64,000 bases of DNA from assembly GCF_028693495.1 (NCBI RefSeq), contig NZ_JAQUVG010000002.1, positions 34,236-98,235 of the forward strand. Reading direction: 5' to 3'. The position numbers and the translations under genes were made by a program. The DNA comes from Zoogloea sp. (lineage in GTDB: Bacteria; Pseudomonadota; Gammaproteobacteria; Burkholderiales; Rhodocyclaceae). Shown in pieces: positions 37,718-50,608 of this stretch (position 1 is its first letter; each line of letters opens with the position of its first letter). The notes under the pieces were generated by a model, which made no database searches, had not been told where the DNA came from, and was given only the letters and a program-made list of their open reading frames with translations.

Positions 37718-38296
37718 TCAAAACGGGATATCATCGTCGAAATCGCCAAACCCACCCGGCGCGGGCTTCCTGGGGGCTGCCGGCGCGGGGGCCGGGGCGC
37801 CACCACCGAAACCATCACCACCGCCATATCCACTGCTGCCGCCAGGAGCGCCACCGCCAAAGCCACCATCCCGCGGGGCGCCACTGCCAAAGCTGCCAGC
37901 GTCGCGGTTACCGGCGTAGCCCCCCTCGTTACGGGAAGGCGCATCGCTGCCACCCATGCCCTGGCGACCACCGAGCATCTTCATCTCATCGGCACGGATC
38001 TCCGTGGTGTAGCGGTCCTGGCCTTCCTTGTCCTGCCACTTGCGGGTACGCAGGGAGCCTTCCACATACACCGAGCTCCCCTTTTTCAGATATTGCCCGG
38101 CAATCTCGGCCAGCTTGCCGAAGAACACCACCCGGTGCCATTCAGTGGCCTCCCGCTTGTCACCGGAAGCCTTGTCCCGCCAGGTATCGGTCGTCGCCAG
38201 GGTAATGTTGCAGATCGCGTCCCCACTGGGGGCATAACGGACTTCCGGATCCTTGCCCAGGTTGCCGATGAGGATCACCTTGTTGATGGATGCCAT
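37718..38296 (-). CDS. ssb: Single-stranded DNA-binding protein
   Basis: SSB coats single-stranded DNA in replication, repair and recombination. The 192-residue protein has an OB fold (about 1-110: [48 protein letters not shown]). A long Gly/Pro-rich linker follows, then the acidic partner-binding tip DFDDDIPF. The ATG at 38296 fits the family start, with GGAG before it. The MFS gene lies 31 bases upstream in the same direction, and uvrA lies beyond it, a usual betaproteobacterial order. Confidence 0.97.
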   Translation of the reverse strand: MASINKVILIGNLGKDPEVRYAPSGDAICNITLATTDTWRDKASGDKREATEWHRVVFFGKLAEIAGQYLKKGSSVYVEGSLRTRKWQDKEGQDRYTTEIRADEMKMLGGRQGMGGSDAPSRNEGGYAGNRDAGSFGSGAPRDGGFGGGAPGGSSGYGGGDGFGGGAPAPAPAAPRKPAPGGFGDFDDDIPF

Positions 38297-38327
38297 GTAT
38301 TTCTCCTGAAAGATTCGATGAAGGCAC

Positions 38328-39527
38328 TCAGACAGTGGCCACCCGCCGCAGGGGTGGGGCACTCATGCCTGAAGCCAGGGCCAGCCAGGCCAGCGCCAGG
38401 CCGGCACACAAGAGAGGAACCGCTCCGGGGCCCTGGTGCTGGGCCAGCCAGCCGCCCAGGGCACCCCCGAGGAACAGTCCGGTGGATTGCAGGGTGTTGT
38501 AGATGCCCAGCGCCGTACCCTTGGCATGGGGCGGCGCAATCCGGGAGATCCACGAAGGCTGGGTCGCCTCCAGCACGTTGAAGGCCACGAAGAAGAGGGT
38601 GAGCAGGGCCGCCAGGGACCACAGCCCCCCTTCACTCCCCAGCAGGTAGAAGCCCGCCTGCACCAGCAGCAACAGCATGATGGCCCCATTGAAGACTGCC
38701 TTCATGCGGCCTTTCCGTTCAGCCTGGATGATCGCCGGCACCATCACGACGAAGGACAGCAGGACTGCCGGCAGATAGACCTTCCAGTGCTCGGGCATCG
38801 GCAGGCCCGCCTTCACCAGCCCCACCGGCACCAGGACCCACAGGGCCGTCTGCATCAGGTGCAGGGCGAACACGCCGAAGTTGAGGCGCATCAGCTGCCC
38901 ATTACCCAGCACCTCGGCAAAACGCCCGATGGCCCGGGGGACCGGAGGCGCCGCCGGCACCACGAAGAGGATCGTGAAGATCGCCGCCACCGCCAGTACC
39001 GCGGTCAACCAAAACAGGCCGCCCATGCCGATGGCCGCATACAGGAGAGGCGCGGCCACCATGGACAGGGCGAACACCAGCCCGATGGAGGAGCCGATCA
39101 TCGCCATCACCTTGGTGCGGTGCTGGTCGCGGGTCAGGTCGGCCGCCAGGGCCGTGACCGCCGCGGAAATGGCCCCGGCGCCCTGCAGCACCCGCCCGAC
39201 CAGCACCGTCTGGACATCGGCCGCCAGCGCTGCCACCACACTGCCGATGACGAAGAGGATCAGCCCGAAGACGATCACCGGCTTGCGCCCGAAGCGGTCG
39301 GAAGCGGCCCCGAAGGGAATCTGCAGGAAAGCCTGGGTCAGACCGTAGGCACCGATGGCCATGCCCACCAGCGCCACGTTGTCGCCTCCGGGCATGGAAT
39401 GGGCGTGCACGGCAAAGACCGGCAGGATCAGGAACAGGCCGAGCATGCGCAGGGCAAAGATCGCAGCCAGCGAAGCGCCTGCGCGGCGTTCGGCCGGACT
39501 CATCTTGTCGATGTCAGGAGATGCCAT
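38328..39527 (-). CDS. MFS transporter (YajR-like)
   Basis: A 399-residue major facilitator with about 12 membrane segments. It has motif A in the first cytoplasmic loop ([14 protein letters not shown]) and motif C-like [18 protein letters not shown] in helix 5. The C-terminal regulatory domain of E. coli YajR is absent. The substrate is unknown. The gene is divergent from uvrA across 66 bases. Confidence 0.88.
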   Translation of the reverse strand: MASPDIDKMSPAERRAGASLAAIFALRMLGLFLILPVFAVHAHSMPGGDNVALVGMAIGAYGLTQAFLQIPFGAASDRFGRKPVIVFGLILFVIGSVVAALAADVQTVLVGRVLQGAGAISAAVTALAADLTRDQHRTKVMAMIGSSIGLVFALSMVAAPLLYAAIGMGGLFWLTAVLAVAAIFTILFVVPAAPPVPRAIGRFAEVLGNGQLMRLNFGVFALHLMQTALWVLVPVGLVKAGLPMPEHWKVYLPAVLLSFVVMVPAIIQAERKGRMKAVFNGAIMLLLLVQAGFYLLGSEGGLWSLAALLTLFFVAFNVLEATQPSWISRIAPPHAKGTALGIYNTLQSTGLFLGGALGGWLAQHQGPGAVPLLCAGLALAWLALASGMSAPPLRRVATV

Positions 39528-39593
39528 TAAACCTACTGCGTGGGGAGGGGCAAGAGGCGTATATTAACAGGTTGCCCCACCCTCCAACGCCCC

Positions 39594-42455
<2,862 letters not shown>

Positions 42456-42621
42456 CGGGAGCCCTCCTTCAGGGGCCCGCTCATGCCACCCGGAGCGCCA
42501 GCCCGGAGACCGCCACCGGCAGCGGGCAGCCGGCCCGGGAACGGATACCCTGGCGCATCCTGCCAATCCCGGGAGCGGTATCCGGTACACTGGGGACTAC
42601 TTCAGTCCGCCCTCACGCCCC

Positions 42622-43530
42622 ATGTCCGACATCTGGTCTGCCCTCCGCCCCAAGCTCGAATACCTCACCAATCCATTGCCCCTGGCGGACCTGCTCCAGG
42701 CGGATGGCTGCCGGGTCAAAATCGCCCCGCTGCTGGTTGCCGAACTGACCGCCCTGGCAGACGATCCGACGCCAGCCCAGGCAGACGGCTACGTACTCCA
42801 CCTGTACGTCATGCTCCTGCTCGCCCGCTGGCGGGAGACAGCCGCATACCGTCCCCTGGCACGCCTCGGCCACCTGGATGAAACCCGGGTGGACACGGTG
42901 TTCGGCCAGCTGGTCCATGGCAGCTATGGCCGCTGCCTGGCCTCCACCTGCGACGGTGATCTGACCCCCCTCACCACACTGGCCGACGACGCGGAGGCCA
43001 GCCGCTGGAGCCGGGCAGCAGCCCTCGAGGCAATGACCCTGGCGGCCCTGGAAGCACGCCTGCCTCCCCCCCCGGTCATCGATTTCCTGGAGGACTTCGG
43101 CGCCAGGGAAGCGGACAGGCTGCGGACCGACCCGGACGCCGGCGAACACTTTCCCTTGCTGGACGGCATCGTCGGCCACCTGGTCGACCTGGGGGCGGCA
43201 GCTGCGCTGCCGCAGATCCGCGAGTGGTTTGCCGCGGGCCTGGTGGACGACAGCTACCTGGACCTGACCCAGCTGGAGCGCGACATCCTGCGCAGTCCGG
43301 ACGAACGTCTGGCGGCCCTGAACAAAGCCGGCCATGGTCTGATCGAAGACCTGATGCCGGAAATCGAGCTCTGGCCCATCATCCACCATGTTCCCCCGGT
43401 GGAAATGGAGCCCATTCCCCTCGGCGCCCTCCGCCAGCCCATCGTCCGGGAAGAAACCAAGGTGGGACGGAACGACCCCTGTCCCTGCGGCAGCGGACGC
43501 AAGTACAAGAAATGCCACGGGGCCCACTGA
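42622..43530 (+). CDS. DUF1186 protein with C-terminal SEC-C zinc motif
   Basis: A 302-residue cytoplasmic protein. The helical body (about 20-260) fits DUF1186 (for example [15 protein letters not shown] and [15 protein letters not shown]). The last 20 residues are a SEC-C motif ([17 protein letters not shown]), as found at the SecA C-terminus, where it binds Zn and SecB or ribosomes. The function is unknown. The ATG at 42622 is chosen because the upstream open frame overlaps uvrA and is low-complexity. The 166 bases before it hold nothing clear. Confidence 0.82.
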   Translation: MSDIWSALRPKLEYLTNPLPLADLLQADGCRVKIAPLLVAELTALADDPTPAQADGYVLHLYVMLLLARWRETAAYRPLARLGHLDETRVDTVFGQLVHGSYGRCLASTCDGDLTPLTTLADDAEASRWSRAAALEAMTLAALEARLPPPPVIDFLEDFGAREADRLRTDPDAGEHFPLLDGIVGHLVDLGAAAALPQIREWFAAGLVDDSYLDLTQLERDILRSPDERLAALNKAGHGLIEDLMPEIELWPIIHHVPPVEMEPIPLGALRQPIVREETKVGRNDPCPCGSGRKYKKCHGAH

Positions 43531-43635
43531 GTCACAGGACGCCCCCAGGCAAGCCCCCGAAGCCCATCGCCCCGCCACGGGAGCGACATACCCCTCGGCT
43601 ATGATGGGCCCCTCGCCACGAACCGGAAGACTGCC

Positions 43636-44334
43636 ATGACCGAGACCCCGCACCCCCTTCCTGCCGACGCACCCGAAGCCGCACCCGGTTTCGACCTGGA
43701 CGAGTTCGAGGTGCGCGTACTCGCTGTGCTGATCGAAAAGGCCTTCGTCACCCCCGACACCTACCCCCTGTCGGTCAACGCCCTGGTCACCGGCTGCAAC
43801 CAGCTGACCGGCCGCGAACCGGTCATGAGCCTGTCCGAAGCCACCGTACTGGCCACCCTTGATCGCCTGGCCGGGCGGGGCCTGGTCAGCCAACGCCATC
43901 AGGCCGGTGCCCGGGTCTCCAAATGGGAGCATCAGGTCCGCCTGCGCCACTCCCTCACTCCTCCGATGCAGGCCGTGCTGGCCATCCTGATGCTCCGCGG
44001 TCCCCAGACCATCGGCGAAATCCGGGCCCGCTGCGAGCGCATGCATGCCTTCGCCACCCCCACCGAGGTGGAGGAAGTGCTGGAGCGGCTGACCGACAAG
44101 TACCCGCCGATGGTGGTCCAGCTGCCCAAGATCCCCGGTACCAAGGAAGCCCGCTACACCCACCTGATGAGCGGCAGTGCCGCCCTCGCCCTGCAGACCT
44201 TCGAAGCCGGCGGGGACGTAACGTCTCCCCGCGGTGGCCGCATGGCAGAGCTTGAAGAAGAAGTCCGCCGCCTGCGCCAGCAACTGGAATGGCTCACCAG
44301 CGAGTTCGAAGCCTTCAGGAAAGAATTTCAGTAA
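43636..44334 (+). CDS. YceH-family (DUF480) protein
   Basis: A 232-residue protein of the YceH/DUF480 family, built of two winged-helix domains (about 20-100 and 110-190). Family blocks are VRVLAVLIEKAFVTPD, YPLSVNALVTGCNQ, REPVMSLSE, and MLRGPQTIGEIRAR. The C-terminus is a coiled coil (MAELEEEVRRLRQQLEWL). The role is unknown; DNA binding is plausible from the fold. It ends 45 bases before lgt. Confidence 0.9.
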   Translation: MTETPHPLPADAPEAAPGFDLDEFEVRVLAVLIEKAFVTPDTYPLSVNALVTGCNQLTGREPVMSLSEATVLATLDRLAGRGLVSQRHQAGARVSKWEHQVRLRHSLTPPMQAVLAILMLRGPQTIGEIRARCERMHAFATPTEVEEVLERLTDKYPPMVVQLPKIPGTKEARYTHLMSGSAALALQTFEAGGDVTSPRGGRMAELEEEVRRLRQQLEWLTSEFEAFRKEFQ

Positions 44335-44379
44335 GGGACGAGGCAAGCGCCACCCCGAATCACCACAGCCCCCATCGCC

Positions 44380-45168
44380 ATGCTCATCCACCCCCAGTTC
44401 GACCCCATCGCCCTGTCCCTCGGCCCCCTGGCCGTCCGCTGGTACGGCCTGATGTACCTGATCGCCTTCATCCTCTTCGTCGTCCTTGGACGGATCCATG
44501 CCCGGCGCCGGCCCGAACTGGGCTGGGACGCCCAGCAGATTGATGACCTGCTGTTCTACGGGGTGCTCGGGGTGATCCTGGGAGGACGCCTCGGCTACGT
44601 ACTGTTCTACAAACCCGTCTACTACCTGGCCAACCCCACCGAGATCCTTGCCGTGTGGCAGGGGGGCATGGCCTTCCACGGAGGCTTTCTGGGGGTGCTG
44701 GTGGCCATGTGGCTGTTCGCGCGCAAGACCAGCAGGCCCTGGCTGGCAGTCACCGACTTCATCGCCCCGCTGGTTCCCCTGGGCCTGGCCGCCGGGCGCA
44801 TGGGCAATTTCATCAATGGCGAACTGGTCGGGCGGGTCACCAATGTCCCCTGGGGCATGATTTTTCCCCAAGTGGACGCCCTGCCCCGCCACCCATCCCA
44901 GCTTTACCAGTTTGCACTGGAAGGGGTGAGCCTGTTCCTGATCCTGTGGTGGTTTTCCGCCCGGCCCCGCCCCCGGGGGCTCATCTCGGCGGTGTTCCTG
45001 ATCGGCTACGGAGGCTTGCGCTTCATCGCCGAATTCGGCCGCGAACCGGATGATTTCCTTGGCCTGCTCACCCTTGGGCTGTCCATGGGCCAGTGGCTGT
45101 CCCTGCCGATGATCCTCGCCGGCGTGGCCATGGCGGTGTGGGCCACGCGGCACCAGGCGAGGCCCTGA
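44380..45168 (+). CDS. lgt: Prolipoprotein diacylglyceryl transferase
   Basis: Lgt moves diacylglycerol from phosphatidylglycerol to the lipobox Cys, the first step of lipoprotein maturation in the inner membrane. The 262-residue protein has about seven membrane segments, the Lgt signature [24 protein letters not shown] and the catalytic-region MAFHGGFLG. This activity would process the DUF4832 lipoprotein of this window. Confidence 0.97.
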   Translation: MLIHPQFDPIALSLGPLAVRWYGLMYLIAFILFVVLGRIHARRRPELGWDAQQIDDLLFYGVLGVILGGRLGYVLFYKPVYYLANPTEILAVWQGGMAFHGGFLGVLVAMWLFARKTSRPWLAVTDFIAPLVPLGLAAGRMGNFINGELVGRVTNVPWGMIFPQVDALPRHPSQLYQFALEGVSLFLILWWFSARPRPRGLISAVFLIGYGGLRFIAEFGREPDDFLGLLTLGLSMGQWLSLPMILAGVAMAVWATRHQARP

Positions 45169-45170
45169 GC

Positions 45171-45199
45171 CCCGGAGGGGTGCTGCGGCCCCCTCCGGG
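45171..45199. terminator. Hairpin between the convergent lgt and nitroreductase genes
   Basis: A perfect 10-bp stem, CCCGGAGGGG / CCCCTCCGGG, with a 9-base loop lies 3 bases after the lgt stop. No T run follows on either strand, so it is at best a weak or Rho-assisted terminator. Confidence 0.5.
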
Positions 45200-45251
45200 A
45201 GAAGTCCCCCCGGAAACTGCGGGTTTGCCGGGGAGCGAGGCCTTCACGGGA

Positions 45252-45854
45252 TCAGAAGCGGTTCTTCACCACCACCTCGGCATAGTCCAGCTGACCGCCC
45301 CGCGGACGGGCTTCCGCCGTGGCCTTGCCGATGGCCACGAACATGGCGATCGCGTGGTCGTCGGGCAGGTGGATGAGACGGGCCACCGCATCGAAATCGA
45401 AACCGTCCATCGGGCAGGAGTCGTAGCCCATGCTGCGGGCCGCCAGCATCAAGGTCTGGGCCGCGATGCCGCAGGAGCGCATCACCTCGTCCCGCTGAAC
45501 CTGGGGCTTGTCCCGGTAGTAGGCGTCGATGGCCGGAACCATGAAGTCGCGCACTTCCGGGGGCGCATTGCGCCAGTAGCGGGCAGGCGCCTTTTCCCAG
45601 GCCTTGAGGTCGGCACACAACACCACCAGCAGGGACGCATCGGTGACCTGGGCCTGGTTCCAGGCCACCTCACGGATCTGCTGGCGGAGGGCCGGGTCAT
45701 CCACCACCACGAAGCGCCAGTGCTGGATGTTAAAGGCCGTGGGGGAGAGCATGCCGAGGGACAGCAGGCGGGTGATCTCCTCCTCGCTCATCCGGTGCTC
45801 CGGATCGTAGTTCTTGACGGCACGGCGGGATTCGATGGCTTCGAGGGTATTCAT
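45252..45854 (-). CDS. Nitroreductase-family FMN oxidoreductase
   Basis: A 200-residue nitroreductase-fold enzyme: N-terminal AIESRRAVKNYDPE with FMN-contacting Arg residues, LGMLSPTAFNIQHWRFVVV, and a C-terminal AIGKATAEARPRGG. Such proteins reduce nitroaromatics, quinones or enals with NAD(P)H. The in vivo substrate is unknown. It converges with lgt. The 81-base gap to the next gene upstream probably holds its promoter. Confidence 0.9.
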   Translation of the reverse strand: MNTLEAIESRRAVKNYDPEHRMSEEEITRLLSLGMLSPTAFNIQHWRFVVVDDPALRQQIREVAWNQAQVTDASLLVVLCADLKAWEKAPARYWRNAPPEVRDFMVPAIDAYYRDKPQVQRDEVMRSCGIAAQTLMLAARSMGYDSCPMDGFDFDAVARLIHLPDDHAIAMFVAIGKATAEARPRGGQLDYAEVVVKNRF

Positions 45855-45935
45855 GGGCAGGGCTCCTGTTCGTCAGTCAACACTTCATACCGGGCCTTCG
45901 TCCCGCCCGGCAGCAGAAAGTTGCATCGATCACGT

Positions 45936-46349
45936 TCAGCGGGGTTTGAAGGGCTCGAAACGGGCCGTCTCCGTCTGGCCATCAGCAAACTTCACCGTCA
46001 CCAGCGCCTTGGTGGCCGGATCGGCCCCATACACGGCACTGCCCTCCAGCCGGTTGCCCACCGGTTTGAGGGAAACGACCACCTTGCCCCCCGGGGCGAG
46101 GAGGGTCGCGCTGGCGCTGGAGCCCTTCACCGCCACCGGATTGCCGCCATGGTCGCTGAGGTGGAGGTGGACCGGTGCCGGCTGCCCGGGCTTCACATCC
46201 TTGCGGAGGACCAGTTCCAGGTGATAAGCGCCGGCCATCCGCACTTGCCCGCCGTGGGGTGACGGCATGGCATCCAGGGTGGCATCGTCGTGGGCCAGCA
46301 CCGGGCCGACAAACAGGGCAAGCACCAGGGAAAGGGTACGCAGGGTCAT
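45936..46349 (-). CDS. Small exported protein at the end of the metal-efflux operon
   Basis: A 137-residue protein with a signal peptide (1-19, ending VGPVLA). The predicted mature protein begins with His (HDDATLDAMPSPHGGQVRM) and then looks like one beta-sandwich domain (YHLELVL, VHLHLSDHGG, VTVKFADGQTETARF). The fold and early His residues suggest periplasmic metal handling, perhaps CopC/PCuAC-like. I cannot assign a family. It starts 24 bases after the RND pump gene in the same direction. Confidence 0.7.
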   Translation of the reverse strand: MTLRTLSLVLALFVGPVLAHDDATLDAMPSPHGGQVRMAGAYHLELVLRKDVKPGQPAPVHLHLSDHGGNPVAVKGSSASATLLAPGGKVVVSLKPVGNRLEGSAVYGADPATKALVTVKFADGQTETARFEPFKPR

Positions 46350-46373
46350 GATGTTCTCCTTGTGAGGCCGGCT

Positions 46374-49300
46374 TCAGCCGGCCGCGGGGGTTGCAGGGGG
46401 ATTCAGGGCCGCCCGGCCATAACGCCGGAACAGCAGGGGGGTAAGCAGTACATCCAGCAGGGTGGAGCTGACCAGTCCCCCGAAGATCACCACCGCCACC
46501 GGGTGGAGGAGCTCCTTGCCCGGGGCATCGGCGGCCAGCAAAAGAGGCACCAGGGCCAGGGCAGCGGTCAGGGCGGTCATCAGCACCGGGGTGAGGCGCT
46601 CCTGGGCACCGCGCAGGACCAGGGCATCGCCGAAGGGCATGCCCTCCTCCCCGTGCAGGTGCAGGTAATGGCTGATCTTCAGGATGCCGTTCCGGGTGGC
46701 GATCCCGGTGAGGGTCACGAAACCCACCAGCGCCGCCACCGACAGGGGCTGACCGGACAGGGCCAGGGCCGCCACGGCCCCCACCAGCGCCGCCGGGATT
46801 CCCACCATCACCATCGCCACCAGGCGCACCGACCCATAGCGCCCGTACAGCACCAGGAAAATCAGGGCCAGGGACAGCAGGGACAGCCAGACGATACGGC
46901 CCTGGGCGTCCTCCTGGGCCTGGAACTGGCCCTCGAAACGCACGGAGACGCCTTCGGGCAGGGGCATGGCCGCCACTTCGGCACGCATCCCCGCCACCAC
47001 GTCCGAGAGGCGCTGCTCGCCGCTGGCCGCCACGTTGGCCGACACCACGATGCGCCGCCGGCCGTTGTCCCGGGCGATCTGGTTCGGACCGTCCCCCTCC
47101 TCCAGCCGGGCCAGCTGGCCCAGGGCCACCGTGCCGCCCGGCGTGGGAACCGGCAGCTGGGCCAGGCGCAGGGGATCCCGCTGATCCTCGGCCAGGCGAA
47201 TCACCAGATCAAAACGCCGGGCACCGTCCACCACCTGCCCCACCCGTTCGCCGCCCACCAGCCGGGACACCACGCCGAGCACCGTCTCCGGTGCCACTCC
47301 ATGGGCCGCCAGCGCCGGGTAATCCAGCACGACCCGCAACTGGGGAATGCGCACCTGCTTCTCGATCTGCAGGTCCGTCACGCCCGCCACCCGGGCAAAA
47401 CGGCCGCGCAGATCCTCCGCCACCCCACGGATCTGGTCCAGGTCATCCCCCTGAACCTTGACCGCGATGTCCGCCCGCACGCCGGACAACAGGTGGTCCA
47501 GCCGGTGGGCGATGGGCTGGCCCACCGCGATGTTGGCCGGAAGCTGGGCCAGGCGGCTCCGGATATCGTCGATCACCTGCCCCCGGGGGCGTCCCTGGGG
47601 ATGCAGGTCCACCTCCAGCTCGGTGCTGTGGACGCCCTCCGCATGCTCATCCAGCTCGGCCCGCCCGGTCCGGCGGCCCACCTGGGCCACCTCGGGCACC
47701 CCCCGGACGATGGCCTCGGCCAGCTGGCCGATGCGGCTCGACTCGGTGAGGGACACCCCCGGCTGGAGCTGCACACTGATGGTCAGGGTGCCCTCGTTGA
47801 AGGGGGGCAGGAAGGTCCGCGGGAACAGAGGGACCACCGCGGCCGCCCCCAGCACCAGCACCACCGCCGCTACCAGCACGCCCCCGGACCGGGGCAGGGC
47901 CCACGCCAGCAGGCGGGCCTGGGCCACCTTCAGGCGACGCACCAGGGCACCGTCCCCGTGGCCCAGCTGGGGCATGGACGGCAGCAGGAAGTAGCACAGC
48001 ACCGGCGTCACCGTCAGCGCCACCCCCAGGCTGGCCAGGATGGACACGATGTAGGCCACGCCCAGCGGCACGAACAACCGGCCCTCCATGCCCGGCAGGG
48101 CGAACAGGGGCACGAAGACCAGCACCACAGTGGCCGTGGCCAGCACCACACCGGAGCGCACCTCACTGCACGCGCGGGCGATCACGGCCAGGATCCCCGG
48201 CCCGGCCAGATCCGCCGACCGGGCCCGGTGCGCCTTGAGACGGCGCAGCACGTTCTCCACATCCACCACCGCATCGTCCACCAGCTCCCCGATGGCGATC
48301 GCCAGCCCCCCCAGGGTCATCGTGTTGATGGACAGCCCCAGAGCCCGGAACACCAGCACTGAGGCCAGCAGGGACAGGGGAATCGCCAGCAGCGAGATCA
48401 CCGTGGTACGGGTATTCATCAGGAAGGCAAACAGCACGATGGCCACCAGGAAGGCACCGTCCCGCAGGGCCTCCTCCACGTTGCCCAGGGCCGCCTCGAT
48501 GAAGTCCGCCTGGCGGAACAGGAAGCGGGGCTTGGCCACCCCCGCTGGCAGGTTGCGGGTCACCTCCTCCAGCGCAGCCTCCACCGCCCGGGTGAGGGCA
48601 ATGCTGTCGGTCCCCGGCTGCTTCTGGACCGACAGGATCACCGCCGGCTGGGCGTCGAAGCCGGCGCTGCCCCGGGCCACCGCCGGCGCAAACCCCACCT
48701 CGGCCACTTGGGAAAGACGTACCGGCACGCCCCGGGGCGTACCCACCGGCAGGTTCACCAGATCCTCCAGATGCCGGCTGCGGCCCACCCCGCGCACCAG
48801 CCACTCCTGCCCCTGACGCTCCAGGAAGCCCCCCGCACTGTTACTCGCGAACCCCGCCACCGCCCGCTCCAGTTCATCCAGGCCGATGCCCCGCTCGCGC
48901 ATCCGGGCCGGGTCGGGCATCACCCGCCATTGCTTCACTCCACCGCCGATGGGAATCACCTGGGCCACACCGGGCACAGAAAGCAGGCGCGGGCGCAGCA
49001 CCCAGTCGGCGTACTCCCGGACGGCCATGGGCGTGGTGGTGGCGCCATCGATGGGCAGGGCAATCAACAGCACCTCCCCCATGATGGAAGCGATCGGCCC
49101 CATCTGGGGAGCCACCCCGGCGGGCAGGCGCTCCCGCACGGTGGCCAGGCGCTCGGCCACGCTCTGGCGGTTGCGCCAGATGTCGCTGCCCCAGTCGAAC
49201 TCCACATACACCAGGCTCAGGCCGATACCGGACACCGAGCGCACCCGGGTCACCCCAGGCATGCCGTTCATGGCGGTCTCCAGGGGAAAGCTGACCAGCT

Positions 49301-49505
49301 GCTCCACCTCCTCCGGCGCCATGCCCCCGGCCTCGGTCATCAGGGTCACGGTGGGCTTGTCCAGATCGGGGAACACGTCCACCGGCAGGCTGCGCAGGCC
49401 GAAGAAGCCCGCCACCAGCAGGGCCAGCGCACCGGCCAGCACCACCACCCGGTTGGCCAGGCTCCAGCCCACCAGGCGATCGAAGAGATTGCCGGCGGGC
49501 GTCAT
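46374..49505 (-). CDS. Heavy-metal RND efflux pump, CusA/CzcA family
   Basis: A 1043-residue inner-membrane RND transporter with about 12 membrane segments and two large periplasmic loops. It begins NRVVVLAGALALLVAG and has DLDKPTVTLMTEAGGMAPEE, typical of the HME branch. The helix-4 proton-relay motif reads AIGELVDDAVVDVEN, with several Asp residues. That differs from the motifs of both CusA and CzcA as I remember them, so the metal is uncertain. The start overlaps the adaptor stop by four bases. Confidence 0.93.
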   Translation of the reverse strand: MTPAGNLFDRLVGWSLANRVVVLAGALALLVAGFFGLRSLPVDVFPDLDKPTVTLMTEAGGMAPEEVEQLVSFPLETAMNGMPGVTRVRSVSGIGLSLVYVEFDWGSDIWRNRQSVAERLATVRERLPAGVAPQMGPIASIMGEVLLIALPIDGATTTPMAVREYADWVLRPRLLSVPGVAQVIPIGGGVKQWRVMPDPARMRERGIGLDELERAVAGFASNSAGGFLERQGQEWLVRGVGRSRHLEDLVNLPVGTPRGVPVRLSQVAEVGFAPAVARGSAGFDAQPAVILSVQKQPGTDSIALTRAVEAALEEVTRNLPAGVAKPRFLFRQADFIEAALGNVEEALRDGAFLVAIVLFAFLMNTRTTVISLLAIPLSLLASVLVFRALGLSINTMTLGGLAIAIGELVDDAVVDVENVLRRLKAHRARSADLAGPGILAVIARACSEVRSGVVLATATVVLVFVPLFALPGMEGRLFVPLGVAYIVSILASLGVALTVTPVLCYFLLPSMPQLGHGDGALVRRLKVAQARLLAWALPRSGGVLVAAVVLVLGAAAVVPLFPRTFLPPFNEGTLTISVQLQPGVSLTESSRIGQLAEAIVRGVPEVAQVGRRTGRAELDEHAEGVHSTELEVDLHPQGRPRGQVIDDIRSRLAQLPANIAVGQPIAHRLDHLLSGVRADIAVKVQGDDLDQIRGVAEDLRGRFARVAGVTDLQIEKQVRIPQLRVVLDYPALAAHGVAPETVLGVVSRLVGGERVGQVVDGARRFDLVIRLAEDQRDPLRLAQLPVPTPGGTVALGQLARLEEGDGPNQIARDNGRRRIVVSANVAASGEQRLSDVVAGMRAEVAAMPLPEGVSVRFEGQFQAQEDAQGRIVWLSLLSLALIFLVLYGRYGSVRLVAMVMVGIPAALVGAVAALALSGQPLSVAALVGFVTLTGIATRNGILKISHYLHLHGEEGMPFGDALVLRGAQERLTPVLMTALTAALALVPLLLAADAPGKELLHPVAVVIFGGLVSSTLLDVLLTPLLFRRYGRAALNPPATPAAG

Positions 49506-50608
49506 CGCACGTTCCCCAGGAGATGGGCACCCTGAACCACCACCCGCTCGCCGGCGGCAAGGCCCTCCCGGACCGCCACGCGCTCCGCATCGAGGGGCCT
49601 CAAGCGGACCCGTCGCGGGGCGAACAGCTCCGGCGCCTCATGAACCCAGACCAGGGCGTTGTCCCCACTGCCGCTCACGGCGGCCAGGGGCAGCACCACG
49701 GCTTTCCCGGTCCCTGGCCGGCTCGCCAGCACCTTGACCGGCTGGCCCACCGCAACCGGAGGGCGCCCCTCCACCCGGAACAACAGGGGCACGGCACCTT
49801 CCCGCAGACTGCGCCCACCGCCGGCAAAGTGCAGGCTCAGAGCCACCCCACCCGCCTCACCCCGGGCCGCAGCCAATCCGTCCGCCAGGGACGGATCGTA
49901 GGCCAGGGCCTCCACCATCAGCCGGTCGGGACGGATCACCTGGAACAGCTCTGTCCCCGCTTCCACCCGCTGGCCGACACTCGCCAGGGCGCTGGCCAGG
50001 AGACCGGCAGCCGGTGCCCGCAGCGGGGTCCGGTCCTCCAGGGCCGACCCCAGGGCGGCCCACTGGCGGGCCAACCCGTCAGCCTCGGCGCGGGCCGCCT
50101 CGATGTCCTTGCGGGCCACGCTCCCTTCCAGCTGGGCCAGCCGCTCGGCACGCTGGCGGGCCACCGCCAGGCGGGCCCCCACGTCCGCCTGCTCGGCCAC
50201 GCGGGCAGAACGCTCAAGGGGTGGCAGGGACGGCCGGAGCCAGGCCAGCACCTGCCCGCCCCGCACCGCCTGCCCGGGCAGGGGCAGGCCCCCAGGGCCC
50301 GCCTCAACCGTACCGGCGAAGGGCGCCTGAATGCGCCCCCCCGCCGACGGATCGGCCACCACCCGGCCCGCCAGCTCAACCACCGGCGCCGCATCCTCCT
50401 GGCGGGCCGTGCGGGTCCGAAGTCCCCACAGACGCTGGGATGCCTTGGCCACCCGCACGCGACCATCGGTCAGGCGACGGGGTGCATCGGTCGCAATGGC
50501 CCCGGACACCACCGGCAGGGCCCCAGGCCGGACATCGGGGGCATGTCCCTCGTGGGCGAGGACCGGCAAGGCCGTGGCCAGCGCCAGCGCAAATGCCATC
50601 AGCCTCAT
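49502..50608 (-). CDS. RND periplasmic adaptor (membrane fusion protein)
   Basis: A 368-residue CusB/CzcB-type adaptor. A signal peptide (about 1-18) ends LPVLA, so the mature protein would start HEGHAPDV. A beta-barrel/lipoyl region (GRIQAPFAGTVEAGPGG), a helical hairpin rich in Ala/Arg (about 135-190) and a second lipoyl half (TPLRAPAAGLLASA) follow. It bridges the RND pump and the TolC-like channel. The ATG at 50608 overlaps the preceding gene by four bases. Confidence 0.9.
   Translation of the reverse strand: MRLMAFALALATALPVLAHEGHAPDVRPGALPVVSGAIATDAPRRLTDGRVRVAKASQRLWGLRTRTARQEDAAPVVELAGRVVADPSAGGRIQAPFAGTVEAGPGGLPLPGQAVRGGQVLAWLRPSLPPLERSARVAEQADVGARLAVARQRAERLAQLEGSVARKDIEAARAEADGLARQWAALGSALEDRTPLRAPAAGLLASALASVGQRVEAGTELFQVIRPDRLMVEALAYDPSLADGLAAARGEAGGVALSLHFAGGGRSLREGAVPLLFRVEGRPPVAVGQPVKVLASRPGTGKAVVLPLAAVSGSGDNALVWVHEAPELFAPRRVRLRPLDAERVAVREGLAAGERVVVQGAHLLGNVR

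Noticed and set aside
39528..39593. Possible LexA box between the MFS gene and uvrA (TATATTAACAG)
   Set aside because: Only one half (CAG) is present; there is no CTG at the required 10-base distance.
42613..45153. 846-codon minus-strand open frame across the DUF1186, yceH and lgt genes
   Set aside because: Three plus-strand genes with family motifs occupy it; no domain is seen on the minus strand.
46290..48362. 690-codon plus-strand open frame inside the RND pump gene
   Set aside because: It is His/Gln/Gly-rich with no domain and is antisense to a full-length RND transporter.
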